Assembly: GCA_033296875.1 (NCBI GenBank)
Contig: MU860079.1
Coordinates: forward strand, 38,140 to 102,139
Length of the DNA: 64,000 nucleotides
Reading direction: 5' to 3'
DNA from: Achaetomium macrosporum
Lineage: Eukaryota > Ascomycota > Sordariomycetes > Sordariales > Chaetomiaceae
The stretch's first letter is position 1. Each line of letters begins with the position of its first letter. This document shows positions 44,624 through 54,657 of this stretch, piece by piece. Made by a program: the position numbers and the translations under genes. The notes below the pieces were generated by a model. The model searched no databases, was not told where the DNA came from, and saw nothing but the letters and a program-made list of their open reading frames with translations.

Positions 44624-46248
44624 GACGAGTCGAGATGAGGGCATGTATGGGTACCCTATCCTGTTGAAGCATGCATGGATGGAATGTTGTCATGACTTTC
44701 TTAAGCTAGCGGGTTATGTTAGCTGTTGATGAATGATACCACGCTCCAAATGGGATTAGGCGGAGTACTCTACTGTACAGCCGTTGAATTAGTGTTGCTG
44801 AGTACTACCTCCTGCGTTCTTTTGCTGTTACCACTGTGATATGAAGAGCTGCGGCTGTTATCGCTGGTTCATTGAACCGTCTTTGCTTGTTTCGCTAAGG
44901 GGGAAAGGAGCTGAGTTTGGGAGTGGTTGATGGCATTGTATGTACATATCGTGTATGGTTTGTGAGTCGACACATGAAGTACCTTAATGGTGCGCCCTTG
45001 AGGCATGGTCAATACATGCATACCTACAAAAACCGCAGCCGTTGTCTAGCTTTAACAGTATATCAAGAGATGAGGACCTGGGCAACAACGATTACTACTT
45101 GCCTCGAACCAAGTGTCTACACATCCATTTCAGCAGTCTTAGGGTCCGAGTCACAAAGATACGAGGTATCATCATAGGGATCGGTCAGATACAAGCAAAC
45201 GGACCTACTGACACCAACCAACCTCAACTGTCAATTTCTGGAACCCGACTGTCAACGGGGCATCACTGTTCTGCTGGTGCTCCCAAAATGGATGTGGCTG
45301 ATAACTAGCTTAAGGTAATTGCACATCCCAGCTGACGGTTCGAGACTTTGCTACCTTGTGAAAGAGTGAGACTCCGGTGATCGAGTAGGATAATAGATTG
45401 TTCCTTGTAAACTGGCGGTCTCCTTCCCCGACAATTGCTGAAGCAGGGGTGTCAGTAAGGTAGCAAGCACCTAACCACGTACGGGGAAGCACCAACGAAC
45501 TCGCCAGTGAGGCGGCGGAAGAAGAATTGAATGTATGTACTCCTACTCCTAGTTGGCCAAACCCGTGGAGCACCCACAAGATAAGACTGCTTCAAGTATA
45601 CCTAATGTCAACTTGATTGGGCTGATTGATTGTGGACTGTGTATAGCGAGCGAGTTGGCTGTCGGGCTCTGAATGAGGGCCAGAGAGGCTAAATATTGAC
45701 AGGGAGAGGTTCAGTTATAATTATCCTATTGTGGAAGCTGTCCTCGGTGAGGGCTGGTAGGCTCCTGGATGCACCCAAGGACTCGAGTGAGCTAAAACGT
45801 CTTGGATTCACCTCAGGGGCGGTGGTAATCAAAGTAAGCTAAACGAACGGTTACCCTGCTTCTTCAAATAGGCTGCCTTTCCCAACATTGCGGTAGCAAG
45901 CGTGGGTGGTATTAGTCTGAATATCATAACTCAGCATTGAGATGCCCTTCCGTCGCCATTACGGCCGCGTCGACAGGCCAAGCACACCTGTGGATAACAC
46001 CAATGCGAACTTGCTAGTCTTGCTCAAGAGATGGATGTGTATTTGGCTGAGACTACGGTATACGCCGCATCTCAAGGGGTAGTGCCGGGAACCTGCCAGC
46101 ACGAGGTAGATGGAAAAGCAAAGCAGGCAGCCCTGAACTGTGCCCCAGATGCAAATGCAGCCTGTCTTCCGGACCAAGAAGCTGTGTGTGGTGGTGGGGC
46201 CAACTCCGCTCAGTGTGCGAGCACTGATACTGGTATCAGCAAAGGGCC
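44624..46248. other. intergenic, no gene supported
   Basis: From the permease 3' UTR to the first cysteine-rich gene. From about 46037 it contains the duplicated 3' flank described under findings. Nothing else is recognisable. Confidence 0.55.
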
Positions 46249-46752
46249 TCAGAACCCGTTCATCCCGTTGGCGCCGTGTGTTCCGTTCATCTCAGCTGGA
46301 GTGGATGTGTGGCCGGCTCCCTCTCCCTCCCCACCCTCACCCCTGCCCTCGGAATGGCCATTCACGCCATTCACACCATTCACACCATTCACCGACCGCC
46401 GCTGTGCGCATTGCTCGTTGCAGTACCCGTGGAAGCAATGCCTGCAATGTGCCGAGTACGAGTTCCGCGTATTGCAACGGCAGCAGGTCCAGTTTCGGAG
46501 AATGGAGTCCCGGATGTTGTAGTATTTGGTGTGCGAGCAGATGTACATCGACCCATTCGGGTCATAAAGTTCCCTCTCGTAGGCCGTGAGAAACTGGGAA
46601 GGATTTGTGTCGCGACAGCCGGTAGGGAATGAGCGGTAGGGGCCGTCGGGCTGGTAGCCCTCCGTTGCGCGGGCCATTTCGCAATGCACAATATAGGGGG
46701 GTCTAATCCAGTGTCTGCATATGGGATGAACGACGACGGCCCAGTAGCACAT
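46249..46752 (-). CDS. Cysteine-rich MC-W family protein A (unknown function)
   Basis: Single open frame, 167 aa, starting MCYWAVVVHPICRHW. I do not recognise the family. Visible features: the N-terminal Met-Cys-aromatic start, HPICRH, a mid-protein Cys (VHCEM), then MYICSHTKYYN and a cysteine knuckle NWTCCRCNTRN followed by CRHC and CNEQC. These can form two zinc-binding sites. The C-terminus is low complexity: (GVN)n repeats encoded by a 9-bp repeat, a Gly/Glu run, and GANGMNGF. There is no signal peptide or membrane helix, so a cytosolic or nuclear protein is likely. It is one of five related genes at 46.2-51.6 kb and is closest in flanks to protein B. A short gene with atypical composition, but the shared motifs across paralogues argue that it is real. 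Confidence 0.65.
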   Translation of the reverse strand: MCYWAVVVHPICRHWIRPPYIVHCEMARATEGYQPDGPYRSFPTGCRDTNPSQFLTAYERELYDPNGSMYICSHTKYYNIRDSILRNWTCCRCNTRNSYSAHCRHCFHGYCNEQCAQRRSVNGVNGVNGVNGHSEGRGEGGEGEGAGHTSTPAEMNGTHGANGMNGF

Positions 46753-47137
46753 GGTTTCCGATGGTGACGAAGGGGCATTCTTGGTGGTAGAAGTAATGGC
46801 TTTGCAGCTTCGACTGAGATGTGGATTAGAGTAATTGGTAGCTTCAAGCGGACTTTTGCGGGTGACGGGTGGACACCTGCTGTGAGTGAAGGCGAACGTG
46901 CAGCAGTTAGACCGCTTACATACTGGTAGCAGTGAGGGACCGTTTACCTTCTCATCTCATGAGAACGGCCCTGGGGAATAATGCTCTTTATTCCATAATA
47001 TTACGGGGAGTGGTCGTTAGTAGGTACTTGATGCACTTGACCGGCATCACAGAACGTGGTGTCATTGTCTTACTCTTCTCATCCAGGGGAATCCAGCTTC
47101 CTCGGACCCGAGAAGCACTAGAAAAATGGGCAGGTTT

Positions 47138-47196
<59 letters not shown>

Positions 47197-48025
47197 GCTG
47201 AGTCCTTCTCTCCTTTCATTTATCCTGCGCTGGACCTTATTCTCCTTTATTTCGTAAGCGGCCACTTGGCCAGATATCTCGTACAGAATGACGTGGCTCG
47301 GCGAAGCTAACTTTGGTCATTCAAGAACCATCTGAGCTTTTCAACCACCTGCGACGCGGCGTCAGTGGAAACCGCACCCTTGCCCTGTATTGCGGTGAGT
47401 ATCCGAACATCGCGCTCCTCATGTTGAAGGCTTACGAGGATGCCAGTTAGCAGCCGACATCCTGGCCCAGGCCTCTGTTGGAGACTGTGTTGTGATCGTT
47501 GGCATGTCCCCAGTTGTGTGGAAATCAAAGAAACAGCTTCTTGGTTTCTTGGTCATACTTTCCAGCACCGAGGCTGGGTCCACCGAACTTATACCCGCCG
47601 CACTGTCACTGCTATGGCTAGCCAACATCCTCCACGATCCAGGGCATCACCAACCCATGCTCCGATCTTCTTTACCGACTCAGTGAACCTTGAGGCCGTT
47701 GCCCTAAGCACTTCCGAAAAAGGCGCGCACATAGCACATCGGCAGTTCTCAATACACACACGTTACTACATGGTATTCATCTGCATACCACCACACCAAG
47801 CACACCTGTCACGACATAGACTGCTACACTTGCAATGATGCAAACCTCGATATTTCTAATATGATCTATATGTTATTTGGCTGAGACTACGGTACCCGTC
47901 GTGGATCAGTGGTGCTGGGAACCTGCCCGCAATGAATGATAAAGAAAGGCAAGTAGGCTGAGCTATGCCCCTGATGTCAATGCAGCCTGTCTCCTGGACG
48001 TGGATGAAAGCTGCAGTAATGGCGT
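46753..48025. other. intergenic within the cysteine-rich cluster
   Basis: It contains the 5' flank of gene A, the T52 tract, and the second copy of the A/B 3' flank (from about 47877). A minus-strand frame at 47528-47307 (ending VVEKLRWFLNDQS) looks faintly protein-like but has no start, partner exon or family match. Confidence 0.5.
47141..47192. repeat. pure poly(T) tract, 52 nt
   Basis: An uninterrupted run of 52 T. It is flanked by GTTTGAG on the left and ACCCGCTGAG on the right. It could be the poly(A) end of a retroposed transcript read on the minus strand or an expanded mononucleotide repeat. Its true length is uncertain, as such runs are hard to sequence. Confidence 0.9.
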
Positions 48026-48556
48026 TCAGATCCCGTTAGTCCCATTCCTTCCGTTCGTCCCATTCGTCCCGTTCGTCCCGTTCGTCCCGTTCGTGCCATG
48101 ATACGCCCGCGGCGAAGCTTCGCCCTCAGTCACTGTCGTTGTCTGTCTGCCAGCATCTACCCCTCCCTGTCTATCACTGTCCTCATCCTCTCGGTGCACC
48201 CCGTTTACACCGTTCGGTATATTCGGCACCTCAACCGGCATTGGCGTGTGAAATCCGCAGTGGACATTGAAAAACTGGTGCGGGCAGTGACGGCAGCGAT
48301 CGCTACCCTGATTGAGCAGTCCGCAGGAACAGCACCTCCAGCCACTGTAGACGCGCTGAGTGTGTGGGCAGTCAGACCAGGGACAGGTCCCACTCATTCC
48401 TACCGCGATCATCCAAACGGGCTCCGTGATTGCGTTGACCCTGTTGCAGCCGTTGGGGTATTGCTGGGTGTCTGCGGCGGTTACGCAGCGGGCGAGTACG
48501 GGCCCGCCAAACGTGTGGCCGCCTACGGTGTGGGTGAAGACTCTCCACTGGCACAT
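48026..48556 (-). CDS. Cysteine-rich MC-W family protein B (unknown function)
   Basis: Single open frame, 176 aa, starting MCQWRVFTHTVGGHTF. The family plan is kept: Met-Cys-x-Trp start, mid-protein Cys (LARCVTAAD), CPWSDCPHTQRVYSGW, then the knuckle WRCCSCGLLNQ followed by CRHC and a further Cys (NVHCGFH). The usual [HY]P[VI]CxH is replaced by HTVGGH, so one putative zinc ligand is missing. The C-terminus ends in repeated GTN units (NGTNGTNGTNG) encoded by an imperfect 9-bp repeat at about 48038-48095. No signal peptide is present. The 3' flank is a clear duplicate of that of gene A. Function unknown; zinc binding is inferred from cysteine spacing. Confidence 0.62.
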   Translation of the reverse strand: MCQWRVFTHTVGGHTFGGPVLARCVTAADTQQYPNGCNRVNAITEPVWMIAVGMSGTCPWSDCPHTQRVYSGWRCCSCGLLNQGSDRCRHCPHQFFNVHCGFHTPMPVEVPNIPNGVNGVHREDEDSDRQGGVDAGRQTTTVTEGEASPRAYHGTNGTNGTNGTNGTNGRNGTNGI

Positions 48557-49368
48557 GGTTCCGGATGTACGTGGGAGGAGTGTCCTTGATTGTGAGAATA
48601 CTGGCTTGGACGGTCCGACTCGCGTGGTGGGAAGTTAGTAAAGTGGTGCCTTCAAACGTTGACTTGTGGGTAAAACGCAAAAGGGCAGCAAGGGGCCTCT
48701 TAAGTACTTGCCTCCATTCCACTCTAACGGCGACGGGATGGCGGTTCCATAATTCATTTTCAGTCACCCCTAACACCCAGCCTCCTCACAGAGGTCTGAG
48801 GTAGGTGCACCGAAGCCTGCCTTCCCTCTTCCTCGGAGCCGTAGCCAAGGCCAGCGTGGCCACTGGCGAAAAAGTCAAAGGAAAAGAAGGCTGATGTAAG
48901 TGTAGGTAGGAAGAGGGAGGAGTCACCAGGTCCGGCATCCGAACCCCCATTACCTCAGTGCGTTTTGGATCGACTGACGAATGCGGATTAGTCTGAATCA
49001 ACAAAATATAACAACGACCACGTTGCTTGATGCTGGTCAAGTGCACATCAAGTGCTTGATGGCCACATGGACACTCCTCAGCGTGTTGAAGAACAAAGGG
49101 CGCTGTACCACACCATCGTTCTCACCGGACGAGGAGGCAAGCGGTCCCTTACTACTCCCAGTACTTAAGCAGGCTGCTGGCGCTTCTGCATCTCGAGGTT
49201 CACACACAAGTCAACTTGAAGCAGCCGCTCTACTTCTCAGGCAGGTGAGTCTCGCCCATCTTGAACTCCAGGAAAGTATATTAACCCGCACTACCAGTAG
49301 CATCCAAGTTGCGCTTCAAAGCCGTGATTCAACCATCAAGCACTCTGCTTCACCACACACAGGAAGCC
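48557..49368. other. intergenic within the cysteine-rich cluster
   Basis: The 5' sides of genes B (-) and C (+) face each other here, so it should hold both promoters. No coding signal. Confidence 0.5.
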
Positions 49369-49800
49369 ATGTGCAAGTACGTTCGCAGGATTCACCCAGT
49401 CTGCGGGCACGATCTCCATGCCAGTCCTAAGCTTAAGCGCTGCAAGGAGGGGAAAGACGTCGCCTGTCAACCCACTACAAACACGCCGTCCTCTCCAAAA
49501 ACGAAAGTCTGGAAAGGCTCACCGGAGACGTGCAAGCCCTGCGTCAACAGGGAATGCTTGGACAGGCTGAAGGGCCCTTACTGGACATGCTCCTGCGGTC
49601 AAGACAATGCGGCGAAGATGGATTGTTCCAGCTACGGGCACGTCCTTTGCCTTTCTTGCGCCAAATCAACACCGCCATGCGAAGGGAACGGGGGCGATGT
49701 CGGGTCTTGGGGGGACATGGTAGATTGGGATGTCGGGCCTTGGGAGGACATGGTAAACTGGGATGGCGGGGAGAGAGGAACACATGCTCAGACATCCTGA
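49369..49800 (+). CDS. Cysteine-rich MC-W family protein C (unknown function)
   Basis: Single open frame, 143 aa, the only family copy on the plus strand. It starts MCKYVRRIHPVCGHDLH. The start was set at the ATG at 49369 because the MC-aromatic beginning aligns with the paralogues. It has a mid Cys (LKRCKEG), then CKPCVNRECLDRLKGPYW and the knuckle WTCSCGQDN followed by C and CLSC, eight or more cysteines in zinc-ribbon-like pairs. The C-terminus has a tandem Trp-Asp acidic repeat (GDMVDWDVGPWEDMVNWDGG), which is echoed in protein E (DLIIWDGGEG). No signal peptide or membrane segment. Function unknown. Confidence 0.62.
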   Translation: MCKYVRRIHPVCGHDLHASPKLKRCKEGKDVACQPTTNTPSSPKTKVWKGSPETCKPCVNRECLDRLKGPYWTCSCGQDNAAKMDCSSYGHVLCLSCAKSTPPCEGNGGDVGSWGDMVDWDVGPWEDMVNWDGGERGTHAQTS

Positions 49801-50123
49801 GGCTGAAGGAGCTAAGCGAAACGATTGGGGCAGGCCCCTGAACCTTTGGCGAATGAAGCCTACATAGAGTATTCTCTGGCAGAATAAAGAAAAGGAAAAT
49901 CCGAGTTACCTCTAAGGGTACAGAATAGGAGTGAAACGAACTTCGATACAGCTTGCAGCAGCCGCTTTCCTCTTATATGGCAGTAACACGACACTGAAAC
50001 CAAGCTGGCTGTGTTGCTTGATTAATTACGTATCCTTCTCTCTAGAACTAGGATCCCGCTAGGGGATCAGAGTGCAATGTACTAATCGCCAAGTCACGCC
50101 ACACAGGCCACCCAGCCTCACAC
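49801..50123. other. intergenic between convergent genes C and D
   Basis: 323 nt containing the two 3' UTRs; nothing else seen. Confidence 0.5.
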
Positions 50124-50567
50124 CTAGCGACCTCGATTTGGACGCTTTCTGCAAAACGCATTGCGTACAATCCTCCGAGTCTCGTCGTCTCGCCGCTCCC
50201 GCTCGCGCGCCTCCTCCCGGAGCCTCGCTTCAAACTCGGGCCATGACGGGCAGGCCCGGCACACCTTGGCGGTGCAGTCGTCGCACCGCAGTGTGTCCTC
50301 GTTGAAGGCGCCGCAGTGGCAGCACACCCACTTGGGACCCTTCGCCCTGTACACGCAGGTGCGGTCGTTGCAGGCAAGCCGGTACGCGTCGTAGCCGACG
50401 ACGACGGATGGCGGTGCGAGGCGGAGGTCGTCTGGCCCGTCTTGGGTAAGGCCGCAGAGGAGGAAAGACTTATTTTCGTCGAAGACGGCGTCCTCGCAGG
50501 CGACGAGGTAGACCTCGCCGATGTGGTGGTGGCACACGGGGTACTTGTCGATCGCCGGCCAGCACAT
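50124..50567 (-). CDS. Cysteine-rich MC-W family protein D (unknown function)
   Basis: 147 aa from the ATG at 50567; the frame is open further upstream but this ATG gives the family start MCWPAIDKYPVCHHH. It has a mid Cys (LVACEDA), LLCGL, then LACNDRTCVYRAKGPKW and the best-preserved knuckle of the family: WVCCHCGAFNEDTLRCDDC followed by CRAC. Cysteine pairs fit two zinc sites. The C-terminus is a highly charged helix (EFEARLREEARERERRDDE) and a basic end (CRKRPNRGR), which suggests a nucleic-acid or protein-binding tail. GC-rich codon use is closer to housekeeping genes than in A and B. No signal peptide. Function unknown. Confidence 0.68.
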   Translation of the reverse strand: MCWPAIDKYPVCHHHIGEVYLVACEDAVFDENKSFLLCGLTQDGPDDLRLAPPSVVVGYDAYRLACNDRTCVYRAKGPKWVCCHCGAFNEDTLRCDDCTAKVCRACPSWPEFEARLREEARERERRDDETRRIVRNAFCRKRPNRGR

Positions 50568-51244
50568 CGTGGATTTTGTGGTGGCTGGGTGCACTGGGTG
50601 CTCTGGGTGTGGTTTGATGGGAAGAGAAGAAGTGGGTGTATTCGTGGAGAAGGAGGAAAGGAGGACAGATCGGCTTATGCTTGGGAAAGGAAGAAAGGCG
50701 GGCAGCAAGGGGGCCTTATGAAACCAGCCTTGCCCCGGCATGTGGCGAAATCAGCCCAATATTCTGTGTCTGATCTGACGCTTAAACAAAGGGCTGCTCC
50801 ACAGCTCACGGGCGTAGCGTTGTTAGTCTGATCTAGCAAACATACGGACAGTTTATATGCCTAAGGTACCTACTTTGAAGCATGCTAATCTGATGAGTAT
50901 TGCCGACGGCTACGTCATACATCAAAATATAAAGCGGAAAGGGAAAAGAGACAAATTAAAGGAAAAATGGTCGAGGACGAGAAGTGAAAAAGAAGAAAAA
51001 TAAGGAATTGCTAGTAAAGGAAGAAGACGAGGAAAAAGAAGGCCGAATGGAATTCGGTCTGTCTCCTGAGGCATGAGTCCGACTGACATCAATGCTTCAT
51101 GCAGGTCCTTTCACTAATCACTAACTATTCTGCATAGAGTGACTTGATGTTCCTTCCTTGATTCTGCTGACTACCCACGGCTTTGTCAGCAACCTGCCCC
51201 CGTCGCGGCGGCGCGCCGGTTGAATCCTCCGTCCCCGTCGTCCC
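50568..51244. other. intergenic with purine-rich tract
   Basis: It holds the promoter of gene D and the 3' UTR of gene E. Positions about 50930-51045 are almost all purine on the + strand (AAAGGGAAAAGAGAC-like), a simple-sequence tract. Confidence 0.55.
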
Positions 51245-51547
51245 TTAACCCTCTACCTTTCCCTCCCCGCCGTCCCAGATGATCAAGTCCATGCAAGTCT
51301 GATACCCACAGCTGCAGCATGTGCAGCCGGGGCCCTTCGAGCTGTACAAGCATCCCGCCTCGCCGAGGCAGTGCTTGCGTGCCGCAGAGGGGTCGTCGAT
51401 GATGAAGGGGTCGGCGGCGGAGTTTATCGTGCATCGCCACGGGCAGCCGTTGGGGTCTAGGGCTGCCCGTGGACGCGTCTTGGGAACGGGCGCGTTGTGG
51501 GGATAGTGCCCGCAGACCGGGTGAGCCCAGCGGATCCAGCAGCACAT
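51245..51547 (-). CDS. Cysteine-rich MC-W family protein E (unknown function)
   Basis: Shortest copy, 100 aa, starting MCCWIRWAHPVCGHYPH. It has a mid Cys (GCPWRCTINS), then KHCLGEAGCLYSSKGPG and the knuckle CTCCSCGYQTC. The final CxxC pair of the other members is reduced and the protein ends in DLIIWDGGEGKVEG, similar to the end of protein C. The sequence just upstream of its ATG resembles that upstream of gene A. It may be a 3'-shortened member. No signal peptide. Function unknown. Confidence 0.62.
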   Translation of the reverse strand: MCCWIRWAHPVCGHYPHNAPVPKTRPRAALDPNGCPWRCTINSAADPFIIDDPSAARKHCLGEAGCLYSSKGPGCTCCSCGYQTCMDLIIWDGGEGKVEG

Positions 51548-52739
51548 AGTTTTTCGCTGGGGCGAAGGAGCGTTCTGGGTGGAAAGGTGGCTTGGAAGTT
51601 GGACTTGAAGAGGGTGGGCTTGCAGACGGGTGTGAAGTAAGTTGGCTGATATGAGTTGTGTCTAAAGGCTATTGTCCTACTAGTCATTTATGTATCATTG
51701 ATTCTGTCCCAGAATCACTCCGTCCCATCTTTACTAGCTGCAATTTTTGCGGCTGCCTTACTGCCTTATGCAGCCAGACCTGCATAGTTCCTTAGTGCCA
51801 CCCACATCTTCACGCTCTTGCGCCCTGCTGGACACAACTGTCACAAGACAACCAGTTTAGCACAATACACAGTTGAGGTGTTTAGCCTGCATTCCAACTA
51901 GCAATGGATTTGCTATATTTCTCGAGTTGCTTATGGTCGCGATTTATGCGGAGCAAGATCATAGTCATAGGCTGTTTAGCGTGTCTTATCAGGTAACTTG
52001 AACTTTGTGGTGTGCTGTGTGGATGCGAGTGTGAGGTGCTTCTTCTGGGCGTACGCTTGGGTGAGAGTATCGTACTGTATGATGGTAGTCGAACTTTCAC
52101 GGTAACTTCCGGTTTGCCAAGACTTCGCCGTCGGAAAGGGCTGGCACATATTGCCCTTAAATCATTGCATGGTATTGCAACTGCCTCTGTTTTGCGTACC
52201 GAATATGAGCACCTTTTGCAAGTGGAGCGATTAATCATCCGCACAGCGAGCTGATTTTGAGCAAAGATCATCTCCAATCAAGCATTGGGATCAGGTCCGA
52301 AGAATGCGTGTGCCGGCCAACTTGAACGTACTGTAGAACCGACTGTAGCCCACCACTGAGGATGCCGAGCTTCAGCTCCACACTTCCTAAAAGGGCATCT
52401 CCAGCTATTCAGTCTTGGCAACTGTGGGTCGTCACTCACCATGCGGCTCCTGAGCAGGCACGTGGGAGGGTCCGTTAAGTCCGAGTCCGTAGCAACTTCC
52501 ATTCAGTAATGGAAGCCCCTCGGTACTGGCTCTTCACAACTCGAATCCTTCTGTTCGCCCAACGACAGATCCCCTCCACCCTTTGAACAACATCGATGTC
52601 TACCACTTGTGATTCATCGGTCGGTCGTTACATTCCGGTCTTGTTTCCGTGTGGAGGAGCTGCCGCTTGACCCGTTCATATAGTACAGTTACCTTATTGT
52701 GATCTAACATCTCATAACCCTCCCAACGGAACTTTCACA
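51548..52739. other. intergenic, no gene supported
   Basis: It contains the promoter of gene E and, at the right end, that of the Fungal_trans-type regulator (TATA-like CATATAGTA at about 52677). No recognisable coding sequence. Confidence 0.5.
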
Positions 52740-54386
52740 ATGCGAAGATGGAAAAGTGAAGTCGGAGCTGTCGAGCCAAAGGAGACTCCGTTCATCATTG
52801 TTTCGACGTCGTCGGCTGAGCTCGATCCGGCTACGAGGAAGCAACTCCGTAGCTTCGTCATGCGCGGTAAGAACCGCAAACAGAATAAGCGACATGAGAG
52901 GCCGGCTGTCGGATCATGGATCAACGGCCGCCAAGGACATATCAATGGATGCTCGAGAGAGACCCACAAGTGGGTGATATCCCAACCCCTCGGCATCGAT
53001 TTGACAACGATCCCGTTTGTCGACGATATGAAGCCCTATATGCTGGACTTGACTCACAAATGTATGTATTCCACGTGTCAACGTGTCTCGTGCATTGACA
53101 GGAATGTAACCATACTCAGGGCTCACTGTATTGAAGCAAGCCATGTACCCAATCGAAGCATGTGTGCAACCCGACGACAGTACATGGCTCGAATTCCTGG
53201 CCTACGACCGAGCATACCTCCACTCAATACTCTGCTCCGCCCAGGCTTACTTTGACTTCATCCGCGAGGCCAGACTCGGCGAGAAAGCCATCCATCACCT
53301 CAACCTAACCCTCAGCAACCTGCGCAGGAATCTTGCCGACAGCAAGCTTGCAACTTCGGACTCCACTATTTTTCCACCGTCATGCTTCTGGCACTGTTAT
53401 CGGACGTGGTCGGAGAGGGCAGCGCGGCTAAACAACACATGCAAGGCCTGTATCAGCTGGTCAGCCTGCGAGGCGGCATCGCCGGGCTGCGGCATAAAAC
53501 TGAGGTGCAGGCCAAAGTTCTGCGGTAAGTTACTTCTACGTGGCCGGTCTTATCTACACACTTATAACCCCTTCGCCTTCGCAGAGCCGACCTAGGCATT
53601 GCCATAAACACCAGTTCAAAACCGCTGTTCTTCTCAGATGGCATCTCCTGGGACTCCTACCTCTTCCGTGACGCCGGAAACAGCAGCACGTCAAACAAGC
53701 CACCATCAGGCACACCAGCGAGGGCCAATGCCAATGCCGAACAGAACCTCTTGCCGGATGTGCAAGACATCCGTCTCTTAAATATACTCGCCGATCTCCA
53801 GGAATTCTCCCAGGCTGCGAACATCGCGTCTCAAACAGGCAGGAAGATCCCAGCCGATCTGTTCAGCGAGACGCTGGTGTCGGCCCAATACAGATTACTA
53901 GCGCTCCGGGATGAGGAGGATACTACGAAGCCCCGGCAAGGCACAGAGCAAGAACCCGAATCGGAAGCGGAGGGAGAAAGAGTGAGCGGCAAAGCTACTA
54001 TTACTACCACTGCAAGTAGCCGCCTGCTCCTCCTGGGCATGCTAGCCTTTACAACGACCACGTTCCTGCAGATCAAGCAGATGCCCACGCGCTACGCGGA
54101 CCTGGCGAGGAGGATGAGGGCGTGTCTAGCCGGATTGAGTACCACCGAGAATTCTTCAGCGGAGGTGTGCCGGCTAGGGCTGTGGTTTGTTTTCGTCGCC
54201 AGGATCTCGGTTCTGGACGGTGCCGAGGACGAAGAAGCCCAGGTGCGCGCTGCGAGAGGGCTGCTGGATGCGTTGCGGCTGGCCGGGGCGGAACGGAGCG
54301 AGGTTAGGGATGTGCTCAGGGGCTATATGTGGATCGATTGGGTGCATTCTGAGGGGGGCAAGGCATTTTGGGGGAAGCTTAGGTAG
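52740..54386 (+). pseudogene. Fungal_trans_2-type regulator without Zn cluster, with 1-nt frameshift
   Basis: Three exons: 52740-53061, 53120-53524, 53585-54386. The N-terminus (KETPFIIVSTSSAELDPATR ... FVMRGKNRKQNKR) is typical of fungal regulator-like proteins that carry a Fungal_trans_2/DUF3468-type domain but no Zn2Cys6 cluster. The domain continues WLTVLKQAMYPIEA, TWLEFLAYDRAYLHSILCSA, LATSDSTI, then HMQGLYQLVSLRGGIAGLRH and, over the last intron, ADLGIAINTSSKPLFF. Between SDSTI and VMLLALLSDVVGEG the frame jumps. The break lies at or near the five-T run 53369-53373, where one missing T would explain it. Either a sequencing/assembly indel or a recent inactivating mutation. All else is intact, so an intact gene with an assembly error remains quite possible. 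Confidence 0.65.
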
Positions 54387-54657
54387 GTAGCTGTCTCCTG
54401 ATAGGGAGAGGAGATGATGATGCCCGAGGAGCTTCTCTCAAGCCCGCGACACACCACCAAGGACTCCGTAAGGGGGGGGGGGTCTCCCTAAACGAGGCCT
54501 TGCTGCCGTGTTGGGAAAGGGCTCCTCCTTTGGTTTTGTAACTTGTTGTTTGAGTTTCAGGGATGAAAGCACTCTTGACAGGTTCCTGGCACAGACATTA
54601 CTTGCAAACCGCAGGAATTGTGTCAACTCGTCATTCAAGGTCTACCGGCAGGCCTAA

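Noticed and set aside
47307..47528. Possible gene fragment ending VVEKLRWFLNDQS on the minus strand
   Set aside because: No matching exon, start or recognised family; kept only as a hint in the T52 finding.
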